In this document: positions 6,051 to 13,804 of the stretch, piece by piece
Numbering within the stretch: position 1 is the first letter of the stretch
Layout of the letters: each line of letters starts with the position of its first letter
Origin: DATBLE01 sp036555585
Lineage (GTDB): Bacteria; Actinomycetota; Thermoleophilia; Gaiellales; Gaiellaceae
NCBI GenBank assembly: GCA_036555585.1
Contig: DATBLE010000044.1
Coordinates: forward strand, 1-64,000
Direction: 5' to 3'
Length of the DNA: 64,000 bases
The notes under the pieces: model-generated
Told to the model about the DNA's origin: nothing
Databases searched by the model: none
What the model saw: only the letters and a program-made list of their open reading frames with translations
Program-made: the position numbers and the translations under genes

Positions 6051-6994
6051 GGCTGGCCCGCGCGATCGACATGTGGATGGGGGAGTTGGCTCGGGGTGGC
6101 CGAACCGAGGGGACGAGGTTCAGCTATGAGCGGTACTTATGGAAGCTGGTCGATCAGCTGGAGGGGGCGCGTCCGGACGTTGACGTGCGCGACGTGACCA
6201 CGAATGACTGTCGCGCGTTTCTCGATCGGTGGGTCGGTAGGTCACCGTCTACGGTCGCGTCGATTCACAGTGCGTTGAACGGCCTGTTCTCCTGGCTGTA
6301 CCTCGAAGGCGAGATCGATGCGAACCCAATGACGCGGATCGCGCGGCCTCGTCGGCCTCGTCCGGAGGATTTAGACGTGGTGATCGTCTCGCCGGCAGAG
6401 GTAGAGAGGATGCTGGGGGCGTGTCTGAACTGGCAGGAGTTTCTCTGCCTCTCGGTCTTGTCGTATCTCGGGCCCCGTCGAAGCTCTGCGAGTCGGCTGC
6501 GCTGGCGTGACGTGGATCTTGTCGAAGGGACGATCCGGTTCCGTGAGAAGGGCGGCAAGGTTTCGGTGAAGCCGATGCCCTGGGAGCTTCTCGAAATCCT
6601 CCGGGCGGCAGTCAAGTCAAACGGGATCGCCTGCGCGGGTGACGACTACGTGATTCCGAACCGGCGGCCGGCGAGCGTCCGCCGCGCGGAGCGCTCGGAC
6701 AGGGTGATCTGGGACACTGTTCTGCTCGTGGCGGCGCGTGTCGGCGTCCGGGCGACGGTTCACTCCCTGCGCCGAGCGTTCGCCGTCGCGTTTCTGACGA
6801 GCCACCCAGGAGCGATCGAGTCGCTCCAGGCGCTGCTCAATCACTCCCGAATCGATACGACGCAGGTGTACCTACGCGCACTCAACAGGTCGAAGGCGAT
6901 GGAAGCTGTTCGGGACTTCTCTTTGAACAGCTCCGGGTTTCAGGAGAACGACGGAGAGGCGCATACGGGATTCGAACCCGTGCCGCCGCCGTGA
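6047..6994 (+). CDS. int: Tyrosine integrase with the attachment site in its 3' end (315 aa)
   Basis: Catalyses site-specific integration and excision. The N-terminal SAM-like DNA-binding domain spans ~1-100 and the catalytic domain ~113-300. Catalytic residues: R144 (YLGPRRSSASRLRW), K171 in the beta-hairpin, H239-x-x-R242 (HSLRRAF), H266 (LLNHSRIDTT) and Y275. ATG 6047 overlaps the upstream stop. The 27-bp core is in frame as codons 304-312, and the gene then ends PPP-stop using tRNA sequence. In the excised circle the same frame would run into 1286-1378 and add 30 residues beginning SAESVLPEPLRRK in place of PPP. Confidence 0.93.
   Translation: MRLARAIDMWMGELARGGRTEGTRFSYERYLWKLVDQLEGARPDVDVRDVTTNDCRAFLDRWVGRSPSTVASIHSALNGLFSWLYLEGEIDANPMTRIARPRRPRPEDLDVVIVSPAEVERMLGACLNWQEFLCLSVLSYLGPRRSSASRLRWRDVDLVEGTIRFREKGGKVSVKPMPWELLEILRAAVKSNGIACAGDDYVIPNRRPASVRRAERSDRVIWDTVLLVAARVGVRATVHSLRRAFAVAFLTSHPGAIESLQALLNHSRIDTTQVYLRALNRSKAMEAVRDFSLNSSGFQENDGEAHTGFEPVPPP
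6956..6982. repeat. Attachment-site core, right end (inside int and tRNA-Glu)
   Basis: Identical to 1259-1285. It supplies the T-arm and acceptor 3' strand of the tRNA on the minus strand and codons 304-312 of int on the plus strand. The 27 bp equal exactly nine codons. Confidence 0.9.
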
Positions 6995-7029
6995 GAGGGC
7001 GGTGTCCTAGGCCACTAGACGAATGCGCC
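6958..7029 (-). tRNA. tRNA-Glu (anticodon CUC)
   Basis: Read on the minus strand, GGCGCAT pairs with the terminal ATGCGCC to form the acceptor stem. The anticodon stem CCGCC/GGCGG encloses loop CTCTCAC, giving anticodon CUC. The T-arm carries GGTTCGAATCC. CCA is not encoded. The element at 1259-6982 restores the 3' part of this gene. Confidence 0.95.
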
Positions 7030-7061
7030 GCGCGGCGACCCAGTGTAGCGGGCGCCGGCTG

Positions 7062-8321
7062 CTACGGAGACGCCGGGTCCGGGCGCGGGGCCGAGTCCGG
7101 GTAGCGGCCGGTGACGAAGTAGAGGTACGCGTTCGTCTGGCCCTGGTAGCGGAGGGCGTACGCGCCCAGGTCGCGTAGGCCCTCCGGCATCCGGCCCAGG
7201 AACAGGCCGACGAACCAGCCCAGGAACGCCGCCGCGAAGCCCGCGCCGCTCAGCCCGCCGCCGATCAGGATCGCCGGGACCGCGAGGAAGATGCGGAACC
7301 CAGTCACCCAGCGGCTCTGGGGCTCGAGCGCCGGCAGCTCCAGGTCGACCGGGTACGAGCCCGGCGCACCGAGGAACCCGGGGAACGGGTTGCCGACCAT
7401 GAACAGGAAGGCGTAGAGGTGAGTCGTGTAGCGCAGGTAGCGCGACAGGAACCGGTGGAACGGCCGTGGCGGCCGCCCGGTGGCGAGCGCCCAGATCCAG
7501 GTCAGCACGGCGACGACGATCGCGGCGATCGACCAGAGCAGGAGCCAGATGATGTGCGGGATGGCCAGCGGCAGCCGGAAGAAGACGAGCAGGCGCGAGC
7601 GGCGCAGGTCGTCGCTCACCGGCAGCGAGACGGGGTGGGCAGGAGGCGCGTCCGCGGCCGCGTCCACCGCGGCCGCGCGCCTGGTGACGAATGCACTCGG
7701 GCCGGCGAACGGATAGCGGTCGGTGACGAGGAGCAGGTACGCGGACACCTGCGCGCTGTAGCCCAGGCAGTAGACGAGCAGGTCGCGCAAACCCCGCGGC
7801 GAGCGCGCACGGATCAGCGCCACCCACCACACGAGGAAGGCGGCCCCGAACGCGAGCCCACCGGCGGCATAGCTCCCGCCGCGCGGGCCGCCCCAGAAGA
7901 GCGTGCTCCCGAGGATGATCGCCGGCACGGCCAGGAAGATCCGGAAGAACGTCTTCCAGCGGTTCTGCGGCTCGGGCGGATCGACCTCGAGGTCGATCGC
8001 GTACGGCTTGAAGTCGAGCACGTAGAAGCTCGGGTACGGGTTCGCGGCGAGCAGGAAGTAGGCCTCGAGGTGAGTGAGGTAGCGGATGTAGCCGGCGACG
8101 AACCCGTGGATCCCGTCGGGCGTGCGGCCCTTGACCAGCAGGATGAACCAGTTCACGAACACGACCAGGAACACGACCGTGCCGAGCAGGAAGGCCCAGA
8201 GGTAGTGCGGGATCGCCAGGATCGCCCGGAAGAAGACGGTCAGCCGCGACCGGGCGAGATCGTCGTCCGCGACGACGATCCTGACCGGATGCGGGCGCGC
8301 GCTGACGGCTTCGTCGCTCAC
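7062..8321 (-). CDS. Membrane protein with two DUF4389 domains (419 aa)
   Basis: Two homologous halves, about residues 10-205 and 220-419. Each opens with a polar strand followed by R-S-R-L-x-V-F-F-R, then I-P-H-x-x-W and paired hydrophobic helices. Each closes with a Y-P-x-x-L-E strand and a second helical pair. This is the DUF4389 arrangement, duplicated. The GTG start at 8321 overlaps the stop of the upstream gene by four bases. The function is unknown; coupling to a YbhN-type membrane protein suggests a shared envelope role. Confidence 0.85.
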   Translation of the reverse strand: MSDEAVSARPHPVRIVVADDDLARSRLTVFFRAILAIPHYLWAFLLGTVVFLVVFVNWFILLVKGRTPDGIHGFVAGYIRYLTHLEAYFLLAANPYPSFYVLDFKPYAIDLEVDPPEPQNRWKTFFRIFLAVPAIILGSTLFWGGPRGGSYAAGGLAFGAAFLVWWVALIRARSPRGLRDLLVYCLGYSAQVSAYLLLVTDRYPFAGPSAFVTRRAAAVDAAADAPPAHPVSLPVSDDLRRSRLLVFFRLPLAIPHIIWLLLWSIAAIVVAVLTWIWALATGRPPRPFHRFLSRYLRYTTHLYAFLFMVGNPFPGFLGAPGSYPVDLELPALEPQSRWVTGFRIFLAVPAILIGGGLSGAGFAAAFLGWFVGLFLGRMPEGLRDLGAYALRYQGQTNAYLYFVTGRYPDSAPRPDPASP

Positions 8322-9271
8322 GGACCGCGAGCATACGCCTCTTCCTCGTCCGGCACGACCCGCCTCCAGCGGAGCGTGCCGAGCATCAGGAAGAGCGCGG
8401 CGAAGCCGATCACGACGTTCTCGATCGTGACGGCGATGTACATGCCGACGCTGAAGCTGAGCAGCAGGGTCCCGGCGATACCCGTGCCGGCGCGGTCGAA
8501 CACGTAGACGAGCAGTCCCTGCTGGGTGCCGACGCCGCCCGGCGTGAACGGCAGCAGCGTCGACAGGCTCTGCACGGCCAGGACGAGCAGCGAGTTGTGC
8601 AGCGTGGCGGGCACCGTGAAGGCCTTCAGGAAGAAGTAGACCGACGCGAGGCGGAAGCCCCAGGAGAGCAGCTGCCAGCTCGCCACCTGCGTCAGGTAGC
8701 CCCAGCGCGTGCCGAAGATCGCGAACCCCTGCCGCACACGAGCTTTGAACTCGCGTGCCCGCCGGATGCCGATCACGGCCAGCATCGCCAGGACGGCGAT
8801 CCAGACGACGGCGACGATCGCCGCTTCCCGCTTGTGCCGCAGCGGCCAGCTCCAGTCGACCTGCGGCAGGTGGGGCAGGACGTCGAGCCCCGGCAGGACG
8901 CCGATCGTGAGCGCCCAGGCGAGGATGCCGCCCGCGACCACCATGTCCAGCAGCGTCTCGACGATCAGCGTCGCGCCCAGGGTCGGGTAGGTCGTCCCCT
9001 GCACCCGGTCGTGGACGAGGAAGAGCTTCAGCACGTCCCCGGCGCGCGCGGGGACGATCGCGTTCACGCCGACTCCGGAGAGGTAGGCGCCGGCGATCGT
9101 CCGCCGCGGGACCTTCAGCTCCGGGTACGAGGCGCGGATGATGTTGCGCCACGCCGGCACCCGCGCGAACAGCCGCAGCGCGTGGAATCCGAGCGCGATC
9201 GCGAGCGCGACCCAGTGGACGTCGGCGAGATGATGGAAGAAGGTCCCACCCGCGTCGATGACCTTGCCCAC
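8318..9271 (-). CDS. Flippase-like/lysylphosphatidylglycerol-synthase transmembrane-domain protein, YbhN family (317 aa)
   Basis: About seven or eight transmembrane helices. Family hallmarks include a lipid-type N-terminus, LSGVGVNAIVPARAGDVLK (N-x-x-x-P-x-R-x-G-D/E) near residue 85, ETLLDM, and LLPFTPGGVGTQQGLL near residue 235 (P-x-x-P-G-G-x-G). There is no lysyltransferase domain, so it is not a full MprF. Such proteins are proposed to flip lipid or glycolipid intermediates. First gene of a two-gene unit. Confidence 0.85.
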   Translation of the reverse strand: MGKVIDAGGTFFHHLADVHWVALAIALGFHALRLFARVPAWRNIIRASYPELKVPRRTIAGAYLSGVGVNAIVPARAGDVLKLFLVHDRVQGTTYPTLGATLIVETLLDMVVAGGILAWALTIGVLPGLDVLPHLPQVDWSWPLRHKREAAIVAVVWIAVLAMLAVIGIRRAREFKARVRQGFAIFGTRWGYLTQVASWQLLSWGFRLASVYFFLKAFTVPATLHNSLLVLAVQSLSTLLPFTPGGVGTQQGLLVYVFDRAGTGIAGTLLLSFSVGMYIAVTIENVVIGFAALFLMLGTLRWRRVVPDEEEAYARGP

Positions 9272-9296
9272 GGTGATGGAGGGTAGCCCGAGCCGC

Positions 9297-9302
9297 TAGC
9301 GT
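9297..9302 (+). promoter_or_regulatory. -10 element TAGCGT before the gene at 9310
   Basis: TAGCGT ends 7 nt before ATG 9310, as expected for a leaderless transcript. No convincing -35 box. Confidence 0.5.
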
Positions 9303-9309
9303 TCACCCC

Positions 9310-9990
9310 ATGGCCCAGGACGACTGGCGGGTAACCGTGAAGCTCCCGGCGGAGGAGCATTCCGGCCGCGTGGTCGCGTCGCTGGCGGAGGCAGAGGTCG
9401 AGGACGACGCGCGGCAGGCGCTCGGCGACCGGGTGGTGGTCGGAGGCGGCGACGACCCGGGCGTCGTCTTCCTGTACACGGGCACGCGCGAGTCGGCCCG
9501 CGAGGCGGAGAAGGTCGTGCGCGGCATCGTCGCCGGGCACGGGCTGGACGCGACGTACGCCATCCACCGCTGGCACCCGGAGGAGGAGCGCTGGGAGCCG
9601 GAGAGCGCCGCACTGCCGGCCACCGCCGCCCAGCACGAGGCCGAGCGCGACCACCTCGAGTCTGACGAGATCGCGGAGTCCGAGCAGCTCGGCGGCGCGC
9701 TCTGGGAGGTACGGATCGAGCTCGACTCCCACAGCGACGCGGTCGAGCTGGCCGACAGGATCGAGTCGGAGGCCGACGAGCTGCTCGCCGGCTACACGCT
9801 CTCGGTCGTGCGCCACTGGCGCTACCTGCTGATCGGGGCGGACAACGAGGACCAGGCGCACGAGATCGCGGAGACGCTCGGTCGTGAGCTGCCGCCCGGC
9901 GCCGAGCTCAAGGTCGAGGCGAGCGGCGCGCTCGTCTGGCAGGCGGTCAAGCCGAGCCCGTTCGCGGTGCTGGGCGGCCTGGCCGGCTAG
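9310..9990 (+). CDS. Conserved hypothetical soluble protein with two similar halves (226 aa)
   Basis: Two halves (~1-95 and ~130-210) each start with a strand of the type W-x-V-x-I/V-x-L followed by a helix of Ala/Glu/Arg. Each carries a buried strand (GVVFLYTG; RYLLIGADN) and a second helix (AEKVVRGIV; AHEIAETLGREL), like repeated ferredoxin-type folds. The linker is acidic. No signal peptide or catalytic residues are evident. It lies alone between divergent and downstream transporters, so context says little. Confidence 0.7.
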   Translation: MAQDDWRVTVKLPAEEHSGRVVASLAEAEVEDDARQALGDRVVVGGGDDPGVVFLYTGTRESAREAEKVVRGIVAGHGLDATYAIHRWHPEEERWEPESAALPATAAQHEAERDHLESDEIAESEQLGGALWEVRIELDSHSDAVELADRIESEADELLAGYTLSVVRHWRYLLIGADNEDQAHEIAETLGRELPPGAELKVEASGALVWQAVKPSPFAVLGGLAG

Positions 9991-10026
9991 TGACGCGGAG
10001 CGCGGTTCCGGGAAGACCCGGACATC

Positions 10027-12288
10027 GTGGAATTCGACAGCGAACGGGAGACGCCCGAACCGGTCAGGACCGGCAGACCGAGCCGATGGTTCTCCTGGTC
10101 GGTCGTGACCTTCGGCTGGCTGGTGGTACCGGCTCTGGCCGTGGCTGCGTTCGCCGCGTGGCACGGGCTGCCGGGGATGTCGTCGCTACCGGCCTCGGGC
10201 GTGCAGGCGCTGCTCCCCGAGCAGACGTCGGCCGGCCGGGCCGAGCTCGAGGCCGACCGGCTGTTCGGCTCGGCCCTGCTGCCGCGGATCGCCGTGGTCC
10301 AGCGCAACCCCGGCGGCCTGCCGGCGGCGCAGCAGCGGCGCATCGTGGCGACCGCCGTTCGGCTCGACCAGCGGAGGCTGCCGGGCTTTCCGGCCGGCTC
10401 GCGGGCGCTTCCGTACGTGAACGCGCTCGGCGTCGTGCCCGGCTCGCGTGAGCGAGGGACGACGGCGATCACCTACCTCGGCTTCCCCTCCGACCTGACG
10501 CCGAACCAGCAGGACGAGCTCGCGCAGCACTACGCGCGCGTCGTGTCGGTGCCCGGAGCACCCGCAGCGGCCACGGGCTTCATCCCGGGCTCGATCGCCC
10601 AGTCGGACGCGATCGACGACGGCCTCGCCTGGGTCGAGCTGGCCGCCGTCCTCCTCGTCGGACTCATCCTCGGCCTGTACCTCCGGTCGGTGCTCGCGCC
10701 GCTGATCGCCCTGGCCGCGGCCGGCCTCGCCTACCTGATCGCGATCCACGTCATGGCGTACCTGGCCGCCGTCTCCGGCCTCCGGATCGACCACGAGGTG
10801 GAGCCGATCGTCGTCGTGCTGCTGCTCGCCGTCGTCACCGACTACTCGGTGTTCTTCCTCTCCGGCATGCGGGCCCGGTTGCGAGCGGGGGAGGCGCCGC
10901 GGCCGGCCGCGCGCCGTGCGACGGCCGAGATCCTGCCGATCGTCGTCACCGCCGGCCTGCTGGTCGCCGCCGGGCTGACGACCCTGCGCCTCGCCGGGAT
11001 CGGGTTCGTACGGGCGCTCGGGCCGGCGATGGCGATCGTCGTCCTCGTCAGCCTGGCGGTCTCGGTGCTCTTCGTCCCGGCGGCAATGGGACTGCTCGGC
11101 CGCGCGGCGTTCTGGCCCGGGCTGTCGGACGGCACGGCGGAGCCCCTCGCGACCCGGGCCGGCGCCGCGATCCGCCGGACGCTCGCCGCCGGGACGAGCC
11201 GGCGGCTCGGGGCGGTGCCGACGCTGGCGATCGCGGTCGTCGGGCTCGTCATCGCCGCGTCCGGCCTCGCGCAGCTGAAGCTGGCGCTGACGCCGATCCG
11301 CGGTCTCTCCGGAGACGCCCCGGCCGCGGTCGCCGACCGCCAGGCGGGCCTCGGCTTCGCCCCCGGGATCGTCGCGCCGACCGAGCTGGTCCTGCGCGCG
11401 CACGACGTGGGCTTCCGTCGGCAGGCGCTCGAGCGCTTCGGCCGCAGCCTCTACCGGCAGGAGGGTGTCGCCGCGGTGATCGGCGCGGCGCTCCCGAACG
11501 TGCCGAGAAAGGCGAGGGCCGTGTTCCGGACTCCGGACGGCGGAGCGGTGCGCTACTTCGTCGCCTTCCGCCACCATCCGTACGCCTCCGCCGGCATCGG
11601 CGACCTGCGTGCGCTCCAGTCTGCGATGCCGCGGCTGCTGGCCGCCGCCGGGCTGCGCGGCGCGAAGGTGACGTACGCAGGCGACACGGCGATGGCCGCG
11701 GAGACGACCGACCTGCTCGGGCACGACCTGCTCGTGGTCGGGCTCGCCGCGACGCTCGTCAACCTGGTGCTGCTCGCGCTTTTCCTGCGGTCGCTGGTCG
11801 CGCCGCTCCTCGTCGTCGCCACCAGCCTGCTGGGGATCGCGGCGACGCTGGGGCTGACCGCCTACTTCACCCGCGTCGTCGGCAACACGGCCGACGTCAC
11901 CTACTACGTGCCGCTCGCGGTCGGCGTGCTGCTCCTCTCGCTCGGCACCGACTACAACCTGTTCGTGGTCGGGCGGATCTGGCAGGAGTCGGGCCGCCAT
12001 GACGTCGGCGCGGCGATCCGCGCGGCCGTCCCGCGCGCGGGCCGGGCGATCTCGATCGCCGCCCTCGCGCTCGCCGCCTCCTTCGCGACGCTCGCGATCG
12101 TTCCCATCGCCCCCTTCTGGACGTTCGCCTTCGCGGTCTGCGTCGGCGTGCTGATCGACGCCTTCGTCGTCAGGACGTTGATGATCCCCGCGCTGCTCGC
12201 GGCGTTCGGCGAGACCAGCTGGTGGCCCGGCCGCCGCCGGGTCGAGGCCGCCTTCGCCCACACGCCGGCCCGGCGTGTCGATCAGTAG
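10027..12288 (+). CDS. MMPL/RND-family transporter (753 aa)
   Basis: The architecture is typical of MMPL lipid transporters: one N-terminal helix (~25-45), an extracellular domain, then five or six helices (~205-360). A second set repeats this with an extracellular domain at ~410-560 and helices at ~565-720. The proton-relay motif appears as VVTDYSVFFLSG near residue 270 and LGTDYNLFVVGR near residue 640. GTG 10027 is the only plausible start. Substrates of the family are lipids or hydrophobic compounds; the one here is unknown. Confidence 0.9.
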   Translation: MEFDSERETPEPVRTGRPSRWFSWSVVTFGWLVVPALAVAAFAAWHGLPGMSSLPASGVQALLPEQTSAGRAELEADRLFGSALLPRIAVVQRNPGGLPAAQQRRIVATAVRLDQRRLPGFPAGSRALPYVNALGVVPGSRERGTTAITYLGFPSDLTPNQQDELAQHYARVVSVPGAPAAATGFIPGSIAQSDAIDDGLAWVELAAVLLVGLILGLYLRSVLAPLIALAAAGLAYLIAIHVMAYLAAVSGLRIDHEVEPIVVVLLLAVVTDYSVFFLSGMRARLRAGEAPRPAARRATAEILPIVVTAGLLVAAGLTTLRLAGIGFVRALGPAMAIVVLVSLAVSVLFVPAAMGLLGRAAFWPGLSDGTAEPLATRAGAAIRRTLAAGTSRRLGAVPTLAIAVVGLVIAASGLAQLKLALTPIRGLSGDAPAAVADRQAGLGFAPGIVAPTELVLRAHDVGFRRQALERFGRSLYRQEGVAAVIGAALPNVPRKARAVFRTPDGGAVRYFVAFRHHPYASAGIGDLRALQSAMPRLLAAAGLRGAKVTYAGDTAMAAETTDLLGHDLLVVGLAATLVNLVLLALFLRSLVAPLLVVATSLLGIAATLGLTAYFTRVVGNTADVTYYVPLAVGVLLLSLGTDYNLFVVGRIWQESGRHDVGAAIRAAVPRAGRAISIAALALAASFATLAIVPIAPFWTFAFAVCVGVLIDAFVVRTLMIPALLAAFGETSWWPGRRRVEAAFAHTPARRVDQ

Positions 12289-12295
12289 CGGGTCG

Positions 12296-12301
12296 TACAA
12301 T
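12296..12301 (+). promoter_or_regulatory. -10 element TACAAT before the gene at 12310
   Basis: TACAAT ends 8 nt before GTG 12310, consistent with a leaderless or near-leaderless start. Confidence 0.5.
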
Positions 12302-12309
12302 TCCGCGGC

Positions 12310-13188
12310 GTGGCAGACGTCCTGGCGCTCTGTGCGGCCTTCCTGTTCGCGCTGGCCGCCACCTTGCAGCAGAAGGGGGCGCTCGGCCTGGGCGAGGTCT
12401 CGCTGCGTTCGCCCGGCTCGTTCGTGCGCCTGGCCCGCCAGACCTGGTGGCTGCTCGGGACGGCCGCCCTGCTGGGCGGGTACGTCTGCCAGGCGGTGGC
12501 GCTCGACCACGGCAAGCTGGCGGTGATCCAGCCGCTGCTGGTGACGACGATCGTGTTCGCGCTCCCCCTCGGGTACTTCCTCACCGGCCAGGTCGTCAAC
12601 CGGCCGGAGATCGTCGCCGCAGCCTTCGTCGTCGTCGGGCTGGCGCTGTTCGCCGTCGTCGGCGACGCCGCAGCCGGCAACGACAACGCGCCCGGGTGGG
12701 AATGGGCGATCGCGATCGTGGTGCTGGGAACGGCCGCGGCCGCGCTGCTCGTCGCCGGTGGACGGGCGTCTCCGGCCGGGAAGGCAGGAGCGTACGGCGC
12801 GTGCGCGGGCGTCCTCTACGGTCTGTCGGCGTCGCTCTGGAAGCCGAGCGGGGCCGCCCTCGAGGCCGACGGGCTTGCCGGGATGCTCTCGAGCTGGGAG
12901 TTCTGGGTGTTCGCGGCCGCCGGCATCCTGGCCTTCCTCGTCCAGCAGGTCTCGCTGGCGACGGGCCGGCTCGCGCCGTCGGTGGCGATGACCGCCGTGG
13001 TCAACCCGCTCGTCTGCATCGCGGTCGGCACGCTGCTCCTGGAGGAGCGGCTCGCGCCGCCGACCTGGCACAAGGTCGTCGCCTACGTCGGGCTGGCGCT
13101 CGCGCTCGTCGCCGCGGCCGCGATCACGCGCGCGACCGAAGGCGCGAGGGAGCCGGTCGAGGCGGCGCCCGCGTCGGCCGCGGCCTGA
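12310..13188 (+). CDS. DMT-superfamily (EamA/NIPA-like) membrane transporter (292 aa)
   Basis: About nine or ten transmembrane helices in two EamA-like halves. The first includes ALCAAFLFALAATLQQKGAL and AVIQPLLVTTIVFALPLGYF, the second YGACAGVLYGLSASLWK and PSVAMTAVVNPLVCIAVGTL with EERL in the last loop. The Gln-Gln-Lys after the first helix and the N-P-L late in the protein resemble NIPA-type proteins (Mg2+ in eukaryotes), but the bacterial substrate is unknown. It ends in a short Ala/Glu-rich tail. Confidence 0.82.
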   Translation: MADVLALCAAFLFALAATLQQKGALGLGEVSLRSPGSFVRLARQTWWLLGTAALLGGYVCQAVALDHGKLAVIQPLLVTTIVFALPLGYFLTGQVVNRPEIVAAAFVVVGLALFAVVGDAAAGNDNAPGWEWAIAIVVLGTAAAALLVAGGRASPAGKAGAYGACAGVLYGLSASLWKPSGAALEADGLAGMLSSWEFWVFAAAGILAFLVQQVSLATGRLAPSVAMTAVVNPLVCIAVGTLLLEERLAPPTWHKVVAYVGLALALVAAAAITRATEGAREPVEAAPASAAA

Positions 13189-13191
13189 CGC

Positions 13192-13614
13192 TCAGCCGTC
13201 ACCTCCGTGATCGTCCTCGGTGGTCGTCCCGGCCTGCGCGGAACCGACCGTGAAGTGGCCCTTCATCGAGCGCTCGTGCGGCGCGCAGTAGTACTCCCAG
13301 CTACCGGCGGTGAGCCGGACGGTCAGCGTGCGGGTGCCCATGAAGGGAACGGAGGTGACGGTCCGCTCGAAGGCACCGTGGGACTTCTCGAGCTTGAAGT
13401 TGTGGATCGCCGAGCGGTCGGAGACGGTGATCCGGTACGTGCCCGGCGCGATCCTGACCACCCGCCGGCCCGCCTTGGTCAGCGTGATCGTGAAGCCCGG
13501 GCCTACCGTCGCCCGCAGCGTCGTCACGTTCGTCCGACCGCCTGCCACGCCGGTCAGGGCGAGTGCTGCTCCCGCCGCCGCCAGCGTGGCGACGAGCGCG
13601 ATCATGCGTGTCAT
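13192..13614 (-). CDS. Exported cupredoxin-like copper protein (140 aa)
   Basis: The N-terminus MTRMIALVATLAAAGAALAL is a signal peptide. The mature part is a beta-sandwich with type-1 copper ligands: His in AIHNFKL, then Cys, His and Met in YYCAPHERSMKGHF. A plastocyanin-like electron-transfer or copper-holding role follows from these ligands. ATG 13614 has AGGAGGGG upstream; a longer frame upstream would run through tRNA sequence and is not used. The C-terminal tail is acidic and His-rich. It converges with the DMT gene. Confidence 0.88.
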   Translation of the reverse strand: MTRMIALVATLAAAGAALALTGVAGGRTNVTTLRATVGPGFTITLTKAGRRVVRIAPGTYRITVSDRSAIHNFKLEKSHGAFERTVTSVPFMGTRTLTVRLTAGSWEYYCAPHERSMKGHFTVGSAQAGTTTEDDHGGDG

Positions 13615-13699
13615 TTCTGCCCCTCCTTGTCGAACGTCTCTCCCGACGTACTCGGGGCTCCGCGAGTCGGATTGCACCAGGAGCCCGGGTCGAGACAGG

Positions 13700-13770
13700 C
13701 TGCGGGGCAGGGATTCGAACCCCAACTTCTCGGTCCAGAGCCGAGCGTCCTACCATTAGACGACCCCGCA
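13700..13770 (-). tRNA. tRNA-Gln (anticodon CUG)
   Basis: On the minus strand TGCGGGG pairs with CCCCGCA. The D-arm reads GTCTAATGGTAGGAC. Anticodon stem CTCGG/CCGAG encloses CTCTGGA (anticodon CUG). The T-arm contains GGTTCGAATCC. CCA is not encoded. Confidence 0.95.
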
Positions 13771-13804
13771 ACGGGCCGGCGGCATTGTAGCCGCCGGTCG
13801 ATCC

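Larger units (their letters stand above)
1259..6982. mobile_element. 5.7-kb integrated element in tRNA-Glu(CUC), with HUH rep and tyrosine integrase
   Basis: The limits are two identical 27-bp direct repeats (1259-1285 and 6956-6982) that correspond to the T-arm and acceptor 3' strand of tRNA-Glu. The right copy is part of the intact tRNA and the left copy is a lone fragment. This is the usual footprint of tyrosine-integrase insertion into a tRNA 3' end. The cargo runs: small membrane protein, HUH Rep, coiled-coil protein, unknown protein, two cold-shock-type proteins, toxin-antitoxin, DUF6941-like protein, RHH regulator, integrase. No conjugation (TraB/FtsK-like) or capsid gene is present. 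It resembles a minimal actinobacterial integrative plasmid or a mobilisable satellite. Confidence 0.85.

Noticed and set aside
7062..9152. A single 696-residue minus-strand protein
   Set aside because: Its first ~275 residues are out-of-frame sequence of the YbhN-like gene; the real protein starts at GTG 8321 next to the upstream stop.
10186..13071. A 961-residue minus-strand open frame opposite the MMPL and DMT genes
   Set aside because: Composition is the Arg/Asp/Gln/Gly-rich pattern of an antisense frame in GC-rich DNA; the plus strand has clear transporters.
13192..13725. A longer cupredoxin starting at 13725
   Set aside because: The extension is translated from tRNA-Gln sequence and would lie before the signal peptide; AGGAGGGG marks ATG 13614.
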